This document shows, piece after piece, positions 16,437-24,938 of a DNA stretch of 64,000 nucleotides. The position numbers were made by a program, and so were the translations under genes. The stretch lies in the NCBI GenBank assembly GCA_963837365.1, contig CAWIMW010000003.1, forward strand, positions 496,001 through 560,000, written 5' to 3'. This stretch comes from CAWBXL01 sp963837365 (GTDB taxonomy: Bacteria > Acidobacteriota > Terriglobia > Terriglobales > Acidobacteriaceae). Within the stretch, counting starts at the first letter, position 1. Each line of letters opens with the position of its first letter. The notes under the pieces were generated by a model, which saw only the letters and a list, made by a program, of their open reading frames with translations, made no database searches and had not been told where the DNA came from.

Positions 16437-17684
16437 ATGCTTGATGCCTTTATCGTAACCCTCCGCGAGGGGGTGGAAGCCGCCCTCATTGTTGGTATTA
16501 CCTTGGCCTACCTCGCCAAGATTGGCCGGCCCGACCTTCGCAAATCCGTCTTTACCGCCCTCATTGCCGCTTTTCTGGGGAGCATCGGCGTGGCGGTGGG
16601 TTTGTCCCGTCTGCACTGGAACCAGGACATTTTTGAGGGCTGGATCATGCTGGCCGCCGCCTTCTTTGTGACCACCATGGTCATCTTCATGATGCGTACC
16701 GGGCGCAAGCTCAAGGGGCAGATTGAAGGCAAGCTGGAGGCACTCGCCGCGCAAAGCTCCCGTCTGGGGGTTTTTGCCTTTATCTTTCTGATGGTGCTGC
16801 GCGAGGGTGTAGAGACCGTCTTGATTCTGGGTGCAGTGTCTTTGAATTCCTCGGAGTTGCTTAGCTTTTTGGGCACACTACTGGGAGTACTGGCAGCTAT
16901 TAGTTTCGGGGTGATGTTCGTGAAAGGCAGCGTGCGCGTAAATCTGCAAAAGTTCTTCCGGGTCACGACCGTCATTCTATTTTTTGTTGCGGTGCAATTA
17001 GTCGTTTCCGGGTTGCATGAGCTTTCTGAGAACGGCGTGCTTCCCTCCTCCAAACGTGAGATGGCGATCATTGGGCCGATTGTGCGTAACGATCTGTTCT
17101 TTTTCATTACCATTTTCGCGCTGGCCGCGCTTATGGTTCTGTTTGAAATGAAACGGCGGCAACCTGCTCCGCTGGAAGACTCGCCTGCCGCCCGGCGCAA
17201 AGCAGCATGGAGTGCGCGGCGCGAGCGGTTGTGGATGGCCTCGGTTTATGCCAGTTCCTTCATCTTTATCCTGCTGGTCACGGCACAGTTCATTTATGCC
17301 AAGAGTTTGAGCCAGCTCTCTCCGGCCACTCCCGTCACTTTCGTGGATGGGAAAGTCAGTATTCCCTTGGCCCAGGTTTCAGACGGCGATTTGCATCGCT
17401 ATTCCGCAATTGAGAACGGAGTTGAAATCCGCTTCTGGCTTTACCAGAAACCGGATGGCAAGATTGCCACTGTCTTTGACGCCTGCGAGATCTGCGGCGC
17501 GGTGGGCTTCTACAAAACTTCGACTGGCGTGGTGTGTAAGAACTGCTCCGCGCCAATTAATCCGCAATCGGTGGGAACGCCGGGAGGCTGCAATCCCATA
17601 CCCTTGACTGCGCAAGTGACTTCAGATGCAGTAATCATTCAAGAGGCCGATTTGGCGGCCAGGACTGCGTTGTTCCAGAAATAA
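16437..17684 (+). CDS. FTR1-family iron permease fused to a DUF2318 domain
   Basis: A 415-residue protein. Residues 1-280 are an FTR1-type permease with two REGxE iron-transfer motifs, R10-E14 (LREGVEAALIVG) and R122-E126 (LREGVETVLILG), and about seven membrane helices. After another helix near 262-282, residues 300-400 form a DUF2318-type domain with C350/C353 (CEIC), C367/C370 (CKNC) and C385 (GGCNPIP), which probably binds a metal or cofactor outside the membrane. In Campylobacter (cj1658-cj1663) the corresponding permease and DUF2318 protein are separate genes. No P19 gene is present here. The start lacks a strong ribosome-binding site. Confidence 0.88.
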   Translation: MLDAFIVTLREGVEAALIVGITLAYLAKIGRPDLRKSVFTALIAAFLGSIGVAVGLSRLHWNQDIFEGWIMLAAAFFVTTMVIFMMRTGRKLKGQIEGKLEALAAQSSRLGVFAFIFLMVLREGVETVLILGAVSLNSSELLSFLGTLLGVLAAISFGVMFVKGSVRVNLQKFFRVTTVILFFVAVQLVVSGLHELSENGVLPSSKREMAIIGPIVRNDLFFFITIFALAALMVLFEMKRRQPAPLEDSPAARRKAAWSARRERLWMASVYASSFIFILLVTAQFIYAKSLSQLSPATPVTFVDGKVSIPLAQVSDGDLHRYSAIENGVEIRFWLYQKPDGKIATVFDACEICGAVGFYKTSTGVVCKNCSAPINPQSVGTPGGCNPIPLTAQVTSDAVIIQEADLAARTALFQK

Positions 17685-17686
17685 TC

Positions 17687-18943
17687 ATGTTTGTACGCCT
17701 CGTGTACGAGTCATTTCGGCGACAGAAGCGGCGCAAACTGCTGGCTGGCGCGGCCATTGTTTTGGGAGTCGGCGTCGCTACAGCCATGATCGCGGTGGCG
17801 ACGGATATCGGCGACAAAATCAGCCGCGAGTTGCGCACCTATGGCGCCAATCTGGTGGTCACTCCGGAAGAAGACTCGATGGATGTGGTGATCGGCGGAG
17901 TCAATCTCAAACCGGCAAGCGATGGCGCCTATCTCAATGAATCGGATTTGCCAAACATCAAGGGCATGTTTTGGCGGAACAATATTGTTGGCTTTGCACC
18001 CATGCTGCCGGTGAGCGCACAAGTTGGAGGCTCCAATCAAGTCACTCTACTGGGAACTTATTTTTCGAAGCAGATAACCTTAGGCAAAGAACGCTTCTTT
18101 ACCGGCGTGGCGAGCACCCATCCCTGGTGGAAAGTCCAAGGAGAATGGCCGAAAGATGATTCCCAGGATGTGCTGGTGGGAGAGGCATTGGCCGCAAAGC
18201 TGGGCTCCAAGCCGGGCAATTCGATCGATATTTCCGCTCATCCTCATCGAATTGTGGGCATTCTTTCCACGGGTGGGAGTGAAGATCAGCAGATTGTCGC
18301 CCCGCTTGCGGTTGCGCAGAAGATCCTGGGACGAGGTGAAGTGGTTCGACGTATCTACGTCAGCGCCCTCACCAAGCCTGAGGATGAATTAGCCCGTCGC
18401 GATCCCAAGACAATGAGCCCGGCGATGTACGACCGCTGGTATTGTTCGCCCTATGTCCAATCGATTGCATTCCAGTTGCAAGAGGCGATCCCACACTCTC
18501 ATGCGGAGATGATTCGGCAAGTGGCGCAGAGTGAAGGGACGGTGCTTTCGCGGATCAAGGGTCTCATGCTGCTGATCACGCTGGCGGCGCTTTTTGCATC
18601 GGCATTGGCGGTGTCATCGGCCATGGCCACGGCAATTTTTGAGCGGCGGGCGGAAGTAGGGCTCATGAAAGCGCTAGGCGCCAGCAAAGTGACGATCGCC
18701 GTACTGTTTTTCTTCGAAGCGACTTTACTGGCGTTGATTGCCGGCGCGATTGGCTTCGCCGGCGGCGCAATGTTGGCCCGGGAAATTGGACGGTCCATTT
18801 TTGGTTCGAATATCACGATTCAGCCGGTGTTGTTGCCGGTGATTCTTGCGGTGGCGGTGATGGTGACTTTTGCCGGGAGCGCGGCGGCGATTGTCCGCGC
18901 CATGAACTTCGATCCGGTCTACGCATTGCGAGGTGAGTCGTGA
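17687..18943 (+). CDS. FtsX/MacB-type ABC permease, iron operon (first)
   Basis: 418 residues. One N-terminal helix (about 20-40, LLAGAAIVLGVGVATAMIAV), a large extracytoplasmic MacB-like domain (FFTGVASTHPWWKVQGEWP; HRIVGILSTGGSEDQQIVAP), then three C-terminal helices with ERRAEVGLMKALGASK between them, the hallmark cytoplasmic loop of FtsX permeases. It starts 2 bases after the FTR1 stop and its own stop overlaps the next permease. With the partner permease and the fused ATPase it makes a type VII-like mechanotransmission complex. A periplasmic role in iron handling follows from the operon. Confidence 0.9.
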   Translation: MFVRLVYESFRRQKRRKLLAGAAIVLGVGVATAMIAVATDIGDKISRELRTYGANLVVTPEEDSMDVVIGGVNLKPASDGAYLNESDLPNIKGMFWRNNIVGFAPMLPVSAQVGGSNQVTLLGTYFSKQITLGKERFFTGVASTHPWWKVQGEWPKDDSQDVLVGEALAAKLGSKPGNSIDISAHPHRIVGILSTGGSEDQQIVAPLAVAQKILGRGEVVRRIYVSALTKPEDELARRDPKTMSPAMYDRWYCSPYVQSIAFQLQEAIPHSHAEMIRQVAQSEGTVLSRIKGLMLLITLAALFASALAVSSAMATAIFERRAEVGLMKALGASKVTIAVLFFFEATLLALIAGAIGFAGGAMLAREIGRSIFGSNITIQPVLLPVILAVAVMVTFAGSAAAIVRAMNFDPVYALRGES

Positions 18944-20073
18944 GTTCCGTGGAGTCAAGACGAGCGAGCCATCCGCACACGTCGATGTTTGTGCGCATGC
19001 TGGTTCGGGCCGCGGTGCGTCGGCGCGGTCGGGCCGCCTCGGCGCTTCTGGCTATGATTGTCGCCGCAGCGGTTGCGACGGCAATGTTGAACCTTTACGG
19101 AGATGTGCAGAGCAAGCTCCAGAGAGAGTTCCGCAACTACGGCGCAAACATTGTAGTAGTGGCAAAGGATGGACGAGCTTTACCTCCAGACGCATTACAG
19201 GCAGTAAACCGTGCCATCGCCGGGCGTGGCCTCGCCGTCCCTTTTGGTTATGTGGTAGCTCGGACTGCCACGGGCCAGCCCGTGGTGGTTGCGGGCACGG
19301 ATTTCGCGAGCGCGCGCACGTTGAATAGCTGGTGGAAGGTGAGTGGATGGCCGGAAGCGGCGCAGCACGGCCTGATAGGAGTTCGCGCCCAAGCTTCGAT
19401 TCATGCTGCAAACCAACCCTTCGATCTCACATTTCAGGGCCGAACGACCCGCATTATTCCATCCGGAACGCTACAGACTGGGGCGGATGAAGATAGTCGA
19501 ATTTACATCTCACTGGCAGAATTTGAAGCCTGGACTGGAATGCAGCCTTCGACCATCGAGATCGCAGCCTCGGGCACTGCCCACGAAACGGAGAGCACCC
19601 TGCAAAAGCTGAGCGCCGCACTTCCCTATGCGGATGTCCGTCCGGTGCGGCGGATTGTCGAAGGTGAAGCACGGGTCATGGGCAAGACCCGGGCCACGTT
19701 GCTGAGTTCGGCGGTGCTGATTGTGCTGACATCGTCCTTGTGCGTGCTAGCGACCTTGATCGGCTGGGTGGTGGACCGGCGTCGTGATTTTGCCATCATG
19801 AAAGCGCTGGGGGCATCAGAAGGTTTACTGACCGGGTTCTTTGCCGCTGAAGCTGCGGCCCTGGGAGCGGTAGGCGCGCTGGCCGGGTTTGTAATCGGAA
19901 TCGGCATCGCCGCCTGGATCGGGCGCGCCAACTTCAATGCCCCGGTCATGCCACGGTTTGAGATATTACCGGTAGTGCTGATAGGCGCAATCGGGGTAGC
20001 GCTTCTATCCGCGATTGCACCAATTTCGGTGCTGCGGCGGGTGCAACCTGCTACGATCTTACGGGGAGAATGA
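18940..20073 (+). CDS. FtsX/MacB-type ABC permease, iron operon (second)
   Basis: 377 residues from GTG 18940; an in-frame ATG at 18985 (MFVRMLVRAAVRRRGR) closely resembles the N-terminus of the first permease and may be the true start. It has one N-terminal helix, a MacB-like extracytoplasmic domain (ARTLNSWWKVSGWPEAAQ, parallel to the WWKVQGEWP segment of its neighbour), three C-terminal helices, and the loop RRRDFAIMKALGASEG. The two permeases look like an old duplication and probably form a heterodimer. The next gene's GTG lies one base after this stop. Confidence 0.9.
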   Translation: MSSVESRRASHPHTSMFVRMLVRAAVRRRGRAASALLAMIVAAAVATAMLNLYGDVQSKLQREFRNYGANIVVVAKDGRALPPDALQAVNRAIAGRGLAVPFGYVVARTATGQPVVVAGTDFASARTLNSWWKVSGWPEAAQHGLIGVRAQASIHAANQPFDLTFQGRTTRIIPSGTLQTGADEDSRIYISLAEFEAWTGMQPSTIEIAASGTAHETESTLQKLSAALPYADVRPVRRIVEGEARVMGKTRATLLSSAVLIVLTSSLCVLATLIGWVVDRRRDFAIMKALGASEGLLTGFFAAEAAALGAVGALAGFVIGIGIAAWIGRANFNAPVMPRFEILPVVLIGAIGVALLSAIAPISVLRRVQPATILRGE

Positions 20074-20074
20074 C

Positions 20075-21307
20075 GTGATCAGACTGGAACATGTCAGCCG
20101 GCTCTATCCAGCACAGGCACAAGCCAAGGGCGATAGCATCCGCGCGCTCAATGATTTTTCTCTCCACATGCAAGCAGGCGAGTGGGTGGCGATCATGGGT
20201 CCCTCCGGCTCTGGAAAGTCCACCCTGGTGAATTTGATCGGGTGTCTCGACCAGCCGACTTCCGGAGAAATCTGGCTGGATGGGCAGAATGTCGCCCACA
20301 TGTCCGCCGGCGAACTGAACCGGGTGCGCGCCGAGAAGATTGGCTTCGTGTTCCAGCAGTTCCACCTGATTCCCTACCTCACCGCGCTGGAAAACGTGAT
20401 GCTGGCGCAGTATTTCCACAGCATGACCGACGAGCAGGAGGCACTGGATGCGCTGCAACGGGTCGGGCTGAAAGAGCGGGCGCATCACCTTCCGTCTCAA
20501 CTCTCGGGCGGGGAGCAGCAGCGGGTTTGTATTGCGCGGGCCCTGATTAACGATCCCAAGATTGTCTTGGCAGACGAGCCGACCGGAAACCTGGACGCGG
20601 TGAATGAAGAAATCGTTCTACGTCTGCTGCGTGAATTGCACCGGCAGGGACGGACCATTGTGATGGTGACGCATGACCCGGTTGTGGCCCGGCTGGCTGA
20701 CCGGCGGATTGAGTTGCATCATGGCAAGATCGCCGCCCAGGAAGTCTTTGCCATGGCCGATGAAGAGCAGTTCGACGAGGTACTGGAAGAACTCTGGGCG
20801 CTGGCGGAGAACGGAGAGATTGCTGAACTCGAGCACATGGAAGTGCATGGGGCCCTGCCGGTCAGCATCGCGGTAGAAAAGATGACGGCCTTGGGATTGG
20901 TCGATTCGTCGCCACATCCGCCGGAACCGCATCAGCACAAGCCGTTTGTGAATCCCTGCCATGATGCGCTGAAGCCGAATGGCGTTTCCATTGGCGATGG
21001 CAGCGTGATCGTAGAGTTGACCGACCGCGGACGCAAGCGGGCAGCAGACATCATCCGGCGTCACCGGTTGGCGGAGCGGTTATTCACCGACAGCCTGGCC
21101 ATGGACAGCGAGACTGAGATCGAACAACAGGCCTGCAAGTTCGAGCACATTCTCTCGCCGGAAGCCACCGATAAGATCTGCGCCTTCCTCGGCCATCCGC
21201 GCACCTGCCCGCACGGGGCGCCGATCCCGCTCGGCGCGTGCTGCAAAGGCGCACAAGCCGTCGGCCATGAACACAACGCTGAAGTAGCAAGCCGCCTCCC
21301 CCGCTAA
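20075..21307 (+). CDS. ABC transporter ATPase fused to a DtxR-type metalloregulator
   Basis: One open frame of 410 residues. Residues 1-225 are a MacB/LolD-type ATPase: Walker A GPSGSGKST (42-50), signature LSGGEQQR (143-150), Walker B IVLADEPTGNLD (163-174), H-loop TH200. Residues 233-380 are DtxR-like: a HTH (VLEELWALAENG; LPVSIAVEKMTALGLV), a wing with a His/Cys-rich insert (280-302, HPPEPHQHKP), VELTDRGRKRAADIIRRHRLAERLF, and CKFEH. H330 and E334 match DtxR H79/E83; C354, E357 and H358 match C102/E105/H106. Position H98 is E350 and M10 is E235. No FeoA/SH3 domain follows; the tail is CPHGAPIPLGACC. GTG 20075 follows GGGGAG. Confidence 0.88.
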   Translation: MIRLEHVSRLYPAQAQAKGDSIRALNDFSLHMQAGEWVAIMGPSGSGKSTLVNLIGCLDQPTSGEIWLDGQNVAHMSAGELNRVRAEKIGFVFQQFHLIPYLTALENVMLAQYFHSMTDEQEALDALQRVGLKERAHHLPSQLSGGEQQRVCIARALINDPKIVLADEPTGNLDAVNEEIVLRLLRELHRQGRTIVMVTHDPVVARLADRRIELHHGKIAAQEVFAMADEEQFDEVLEELWALAENGEIAELEHMEVHGALPVSIAVEKMTALGLVDSSPHPPEPHQHKPFVNPCHDALKPNGVSIGDGSVIVELTDRGRKRAADIIRRHRLAERLFTDSLAMDSETEIEQQACKFEHILSPEATDKICAFLGHPRTCPHGAPIPLGACCKGAQAVGHEHNAEVASRLPR

Positions 21308-21395
21308 TTCGCCGCCAGTTCAAGACACTGACAGCTCCCAATAAAATCAAGGCGGCGAGGGCGGGCTAACCGCACGATTCGCTATACTGTACCGG

Positions 21396-21602
21396 ATGGA
21401 CATCGAGCGCGTCATTGGCGACATCGAGCAACTGGAGGAGATGTTCGAAGCTCCGGACATCAGGCCATTCAGCGCCAGCGACATCGTGGCTGCCAATCGA
21501 AGGCACGATGCGACCTTAGCCCATAGCCCGTGGTTCAAGCTATGGCAACAGTATGGCGTTTGTTGCCGTTCTCAGGATCCAGCACTCCGCCTACCCGAAT
21601 AA
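21396..21602 (+). CDS. Small hypothetical protein
   Basis: 68 residues, soluble, acidic N-terminal half (MDIERVIGDIEQLEEMFEAP), then SASDIVAANRRHDATLAHS and WFKLWQQYGVCCRS. The composition is protein-like and codon use resembles neighbours, but no family was recognised and no strong ribosome-binding site is seen. Confidence 0.5.
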   Translation: MDIERVIGDIEQLEEMFEAPDIRPFSASDIVAANRRHDATLAHSPWFKLWQQYGVCCRSQDPALRLPE

Positions 21603-21630
21603 ATCAGAATCACCGCGAGTTCCACGACTC

Positions 21631-21700
21631 TGTCATCTCGACCGGAGCAGATCATCGCAAATGCAATGATCTGCGGAGTGGAGAGACCTTGTGTTTACTC
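21631..21700. repeat. Extragenic hairpin repeat, TGTCATnnCGA family, copy A
   Basis: Begins TGTCATCTCGACCGG and ends GGAGTGGAGAGACC..GTGTTTACTC. The centre folds as CAGATCAT (21648-21655) pairing with ATGATCTG (21666-21673). Copies B (24876-24935) and C (56217-56290) share the flanks but have altered stems that keep pairing. It lies just downstream of the YciI-like gene, so it may also affect its 3' end. Confidence 0.75.
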
Positions 21701-21706
21701 GGCCCG

Positions 21707-22054
21707 CTAGTCCTCCGCCGGAGCGAAAAAGATCTCCCGCACCTCGACCTGCCCTCCCGTGGCGGCGACACCTTTGCGCGCCCATGCCACCGCCTCGTCC
21801 ATGTCAGCGCATTCCAGGATCCAAAAACCAGCGATGTGTTCCTTGGTTTCAAGGTACGGCCCGTCGGTGACCAGCACCTTGCCCCCGGGCTGCGTTCGCA
21901 GCGCCTTCGCAGCCCCCAGGCCGCAAGCGAATTTCCTGACGCCGGCAGCAATCATCTCTTTGTTGAGTGCGTGGATCGCGCGGCCCATCGCTTCGTCCAC
22001 CTGGGACGGGTCGAAGTCGTCGGGGAGGTACCCAGCAACCAAATATTGCGGCAT
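21707..22054 (-). CDS. YciI-like (DGPF-type) protein
   Basis: 115 residues from ATG 22054 (MPQYLVAGYLPDDFD). The pattern KVLVTDGPYLETKEHIAGFWILECADMDEAVAWA, with the DGP motif and the alternating hydrophobic strand-helix order, matches the YCII-related family of dimeric ferredoxin-like-fold proteins. The function of these is mostly unknown; some are stand-alone enzymes and some accompany ECF sigma factors. An upstream in-frame GTG-type extension to 22132 has no homologous look. A GGAGAAG sequence precedes the chosen ATG. Confidence 0.8.
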   Translation of the reverse strand: MPQYLVAGYLPDDFDPSQVDEAMGRAIHALNKEMIAAGVRKFACGLGAAKALRTQPGGKVLVTDGPYLETKEHIAGFWILECADMDEAVAWARKGVAATGGQVEVREIFFAPAED

Positions 22055-22359
22055 GTCTTCTCCTGTAGCGGTCTTCGTACTTCTCCTCTGGAAGGAATCC
22101 CGCAGCACAGCCTTGCGCGCTGGATGGCTCATCCTTTCGACCGTTCATCCTTAAAGAATGGTTCCGCGGACATCACCTGCTATCTCAACCGGACATATCA
22201 TGTGCTAACGACCTCCGCACCCACCTGGTTGACAGACCTTCAACTTTGAATTTATGGTTGCTGCCCGTAAACGTTTTCTCGCCACCTGGCTCAGACTCTG
22301 CGATCGAGCCCTGATTCGCCTGGCGCGCGCAGACAAAACTCGAAGGAGAGAAGAACTTC

Positions 22360-24057
22360 ATGGCTGAATCTGCAAACCCCACCGTGCTCACCCGTCGTCA
22401 GGCCCTGATTCTTTCAGCCACCGCAGGCGCCAGCCTTGCAGCCGGCAACGCTGCATTCGCTTCCGACAGCATCAAGACAGCGGCCCACCAGGGACCGGGG
22501 AACTGCTCGACTCCACGCTCGGCCGTCGCCAAGACGCAGTACGGCAAAGTGCGCGGATATGTGGACGGCGACGTTTTTACTTTCAAGGGCGTTCCCTACG
22601 GACAGACTACGGCGGGAGAAAACCGCTGGCTTCCGGTGAAGCCGCCTGCGCCGTGGACCGACGAATTTCCTGCGCTGGTGTATGGCGCGAACTGTCCGCA
22701 ACACTTGCACACCTGGACCAGCGCGGAGCAGACCTTCATACAGGACTGGGATGACGGCTGGCAGAGCGAGGACATGCTGAAGCTGAACATCTGGACGCCG
22801 AGCCTCACCGGCAAACGCCCGGTGATGTTTTACATGCACGGCGGTGGGTTCAGTTTCGGTTCCTCTTATGAGTTGCCCTCGCATGAAGGTGCGCAGATGG
22901 CGCGTTACCACGATGTGGTGCAGGTCTCCGTCAATCATCGGCTGAACATACTGGGCTTCTTCGACGTTTCTGAAATCGGCGGCGCCGGCTATGAAGACTC
23001 CGTCAACGTTGGCATGACCGATCTCGTGGCCGCCCTTCAGTGGGTCCATAACAACATCGAAAATTTCGGGGGCGATCCCGATCGGGTGATGATTTACGGT
23101 CAATCGGGCGGCGGATCGAAGGTCACCACGCTTATGGGCATGCCATCGGCTGTCGGCCTGTTCCATCGCGCCTCAGCCCAGTCGGGCGGCGGCGGCAACA
23201 TTCCCAGCAAGGAGCAGCAAACCGAGCTAGCCCGCCAGGTAATGAAAGACCTCGGCCTGGCCGCGAATGACCTGGCATCGCTTCAAAAGATGGAGTGGAG
23301 CAAGCTGGTAGCGGCGGGCACCGCGGCCGCTGCCAAGATCAATCCGTCGGGACCGCCGATGATGGGGCCGGGAACTCCGGGCAAACCGCGCGTGGGCTGG
23401 TCGCCGTGCGTGGACGGCAAGATCATCAACATGCGCTCCTTCTTCGATGCCGCGCCAGAAGTCTCCAAGAACGTGCCTATGCTGGTCGGCTCAGTCACCG
23501 AAGAAGGCAATCGCATGTCGCAGCGCCCCACCCAGGAAGAATGGCACGCGAACCTCACCAAGTCTTACGGCGAGGAGAAGGCCACGGCCATTGTCACGGC
23601 ACTCAAGAAAGCTTACCCGCAAAAGAAAATCCAGACTTTGTCGTACATGTGTAGCGGCAGCCCGGGATTGAACGGCCTGTTCATGCGGAACAACGTTGTA
23701 AAAATGGCCAGACTGAAGCATGGGCTCAAGGCGGCACCGGCCTATGCTTATTACTTCACCTGGCAGAGCCCCATTCTCGATGGCCTGCCGGGAGCCTGGC
23801 ATACTGCCGAGCTTCAGTTCTGCTTCGACAACACCAAGCGCTGCGAGCAAGGGACCGGCAATACTCCCGAGGCCCAAGCGCTGGCGAAAAAGATGGCTTC
23901 CTCATGGGCGGCATTTGCCGCAACCGGCAACCCAAGTCTGCCGGGCCTCAAGTGGGAGGCGAGTGATCCCGAAACCAACAAAACCATGATCTGGGACAAC
24001 CAGTGCCACATGACCAATGATCCCGATGCGGAGGCCCGCAAAATCATTTTGAGTTAA
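22360..24057 (+). CDS. Tat-exported type-B carboxylesterase
   Basis: 565 residues. The N-terminus has a twin-arginine motif (TRRQALILS) followed by a hydrophobic stretch and AFA, so export by Tat is likely. The body is a carboxylesterase of the alpha/beta-hydrolase type: YGKVRGYVDGDVFTFKGVPYG, the oxyanion segment MHGGGFSFGS, and the nucleophile elbow YGQSGGGSK (GxSxG). The late AWHTAELQFCFDN segment supplies the probable catalytic His. The family is usually 500-600 residues, so this is full length. GAAGGAGAG precedes the ATG. It hydrolyses esters; the substrate is unknown. Confidence 0.92.
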   Translation: MAESANPTVLTRRQALILSATAGASLAAGNAAFASDSIKTAAHQGPGNCSTPRSAVAKTQYGKVRGYVDGDVFTFKGVPYGQTTAGENRWLPVKPPAPWTDEFPALVYGANCPQHLHTWTSAEQTFIQDWDDGWQSEDMLKLNIWTPSLTGKRPVMFYMHGGGFSFGSSYELPSHEGAQMARYHDVVQVSVNHRLNILGFFDVSEIGGAGYEDSVNVGMTDLVAALQWVHNNIENFGGDPDRVMIYGQSGGGSKVTTLMGMPSAVGLFHRASAQSGGGGNIPSKEQQTELARQVMKDLGLAANDLASLQKMEWSKLVAAGTAAAAKINPSGPPMMGPGTPGKPRVGWSPCVDGKIINMRSFFDAAPEVSKNVPMLVGSVTEEGNRMSQRPTQEEWHANLTKSYGEEKATAIVTALKKAYPQKKIQTLSYMCSGSPGLNGLFMRNNVVKMARLKHGLKAAPAYAYYFTWQSPILDGLPGAWHTAELQFCFDNTKRCEQGTGNTPEAQALAKKMASSWAAFAATGNPSLPGLKWEASDPETNKTMIWDNQCHMTNDPDAEARKIILS

Positions 24058-24211
24058 CCATCGACGATGTATGGGATGTCTTGGGACACCCTGTAAAGCA
24101 TGTCACGGGACTGAACACCCCTTTGCGAGACCTGGGAGTCGCACCACCGGACGATCCGATCGGGCGATTCTTCTTAGACTCAACTTGGAACGTGAGATGG
24201 AGATTCATAGT

Positions 24212-24781
24212 ATGGGAAACGATTGGATTCGACGCGAACGGCCTGGTCAGCAAGTCGAAAAGGCATCAACCTCGACAGATATCGCCCTGCCCGAACATCA
24301 GCTCAAAGTACTGCGGGAAATCGCGGTGTCAGCGGGTCGCCCTTTGCGGGTTTCCGAAGATCGGCAATCCGAAAGCACGAAGCTCACAAGTCATGGGATC
24401 GTAGCCCTCTTTCGAGGAGCGAACGGCACGGGAAAGACCATGGCCGCCAGCGTTCTGGCCCGGGAGTTGGGCCTGGAACTGTATCGAATCGATATGAGGC
24501 GCGTGGTGAGCAAGTACATTGGAGAAACTGAGAAGAATCTCTCACTCGCCTTTTCCGAAGCCGAGAGGAAGCGCGCGATCCTGTTCTTTGATGAAGCAGA
24601 CGCTTTGTTTGGCAAGCGTTCTGAAGTCAAGGACAGTCACGACCGCCACGCAAATATCGAGGTCAGCTACTTTCTGCAACAAGTGAAGGAACATGGCAGG
24701 CCCGTAATTCTCGCGGCAGAAGCATCTGATGAATGGTCACCCTCCATGCGGCAATCCATCAAATTCGTGGTGGAGTTTTAG
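24212..24781 (+). CDS. AAA-family ATPase domain protein with altered catalytic residues
   Basis: 189 residues from ATG 24212 (GGAG 8-10 bases upstream). A single AAA module: Walker A GANGTGKT (69-76), pore-type KYIGETEKNL, Walker B ILFFDEADALFG (123-134), then DRHANIEVSYFLQQVKEHGRP. The family normally continues ILTTN.. and FLRRIRFVVDF; here the same-length segment reads ILAAEASDEWSPSMRQSIKFVVEF. The sensor-1 Asn is Glu170 and the arginine-finger pair is Gln-Ser (181-182). The protein ends where most relatives continue. It may be an inactive or truncated relic, or a nucleotide-binding protein without normal hydrolysis. Confidence 0.65.
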   Translation: MGNDWIRRERPGQQVEKASTSTDIALPEHQLKVLREIAVSAGRPLRVSEDRQSESTKLTSHGIVALFRGANGTGKTMAASVLARELGLELYRIDMRRVVSKYIGETEKNLSLAFSEAERKRAILFFDEADALFGKRSEVKDSHDRHANIEVSYFLQQVKEHGRPVILAAEASDEWSPSMRQSIKFVVEF

Positions 24782-24875
24782 CTTTCCAATATTGGCTAGC
24801 TCGCTTGCCTTCACCTCGTGACTTGGCGGGTCGCCCATTTTTGTTCTTTCGATTTCTGCCCCAGGGGTCCGGCCC

Positions 24876-24935
24876 ACACCGGAGCAGATCATCGCGAATG
24901 CGACGATCTGCGGAGTGGAGAGACCTTGTGTTTTT
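24876..24935. repeat. Extragenic hairpin repeat, copy B
   Basis: Matches copy A across CCGGAGCAGATCATCGC and GATCTGCGGAGTGGAGAGACC. The stem here is CAGATC-a-TCGC pairing with GCGA-c-GATCTG. It borders the 3' end of the antitoxin gene, whose stop is only a few bases beyond. Confidence 0.7.
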
Positions 24936-24938
24936 AAT

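Noticed and set aside
24071..24211. Longer N-terminus for the AAA protein
   Set aside because: The extra 47 residues are Cys/Arg-rich without family resemblance, and a better ribosome-binding site is at the ATG 24212.
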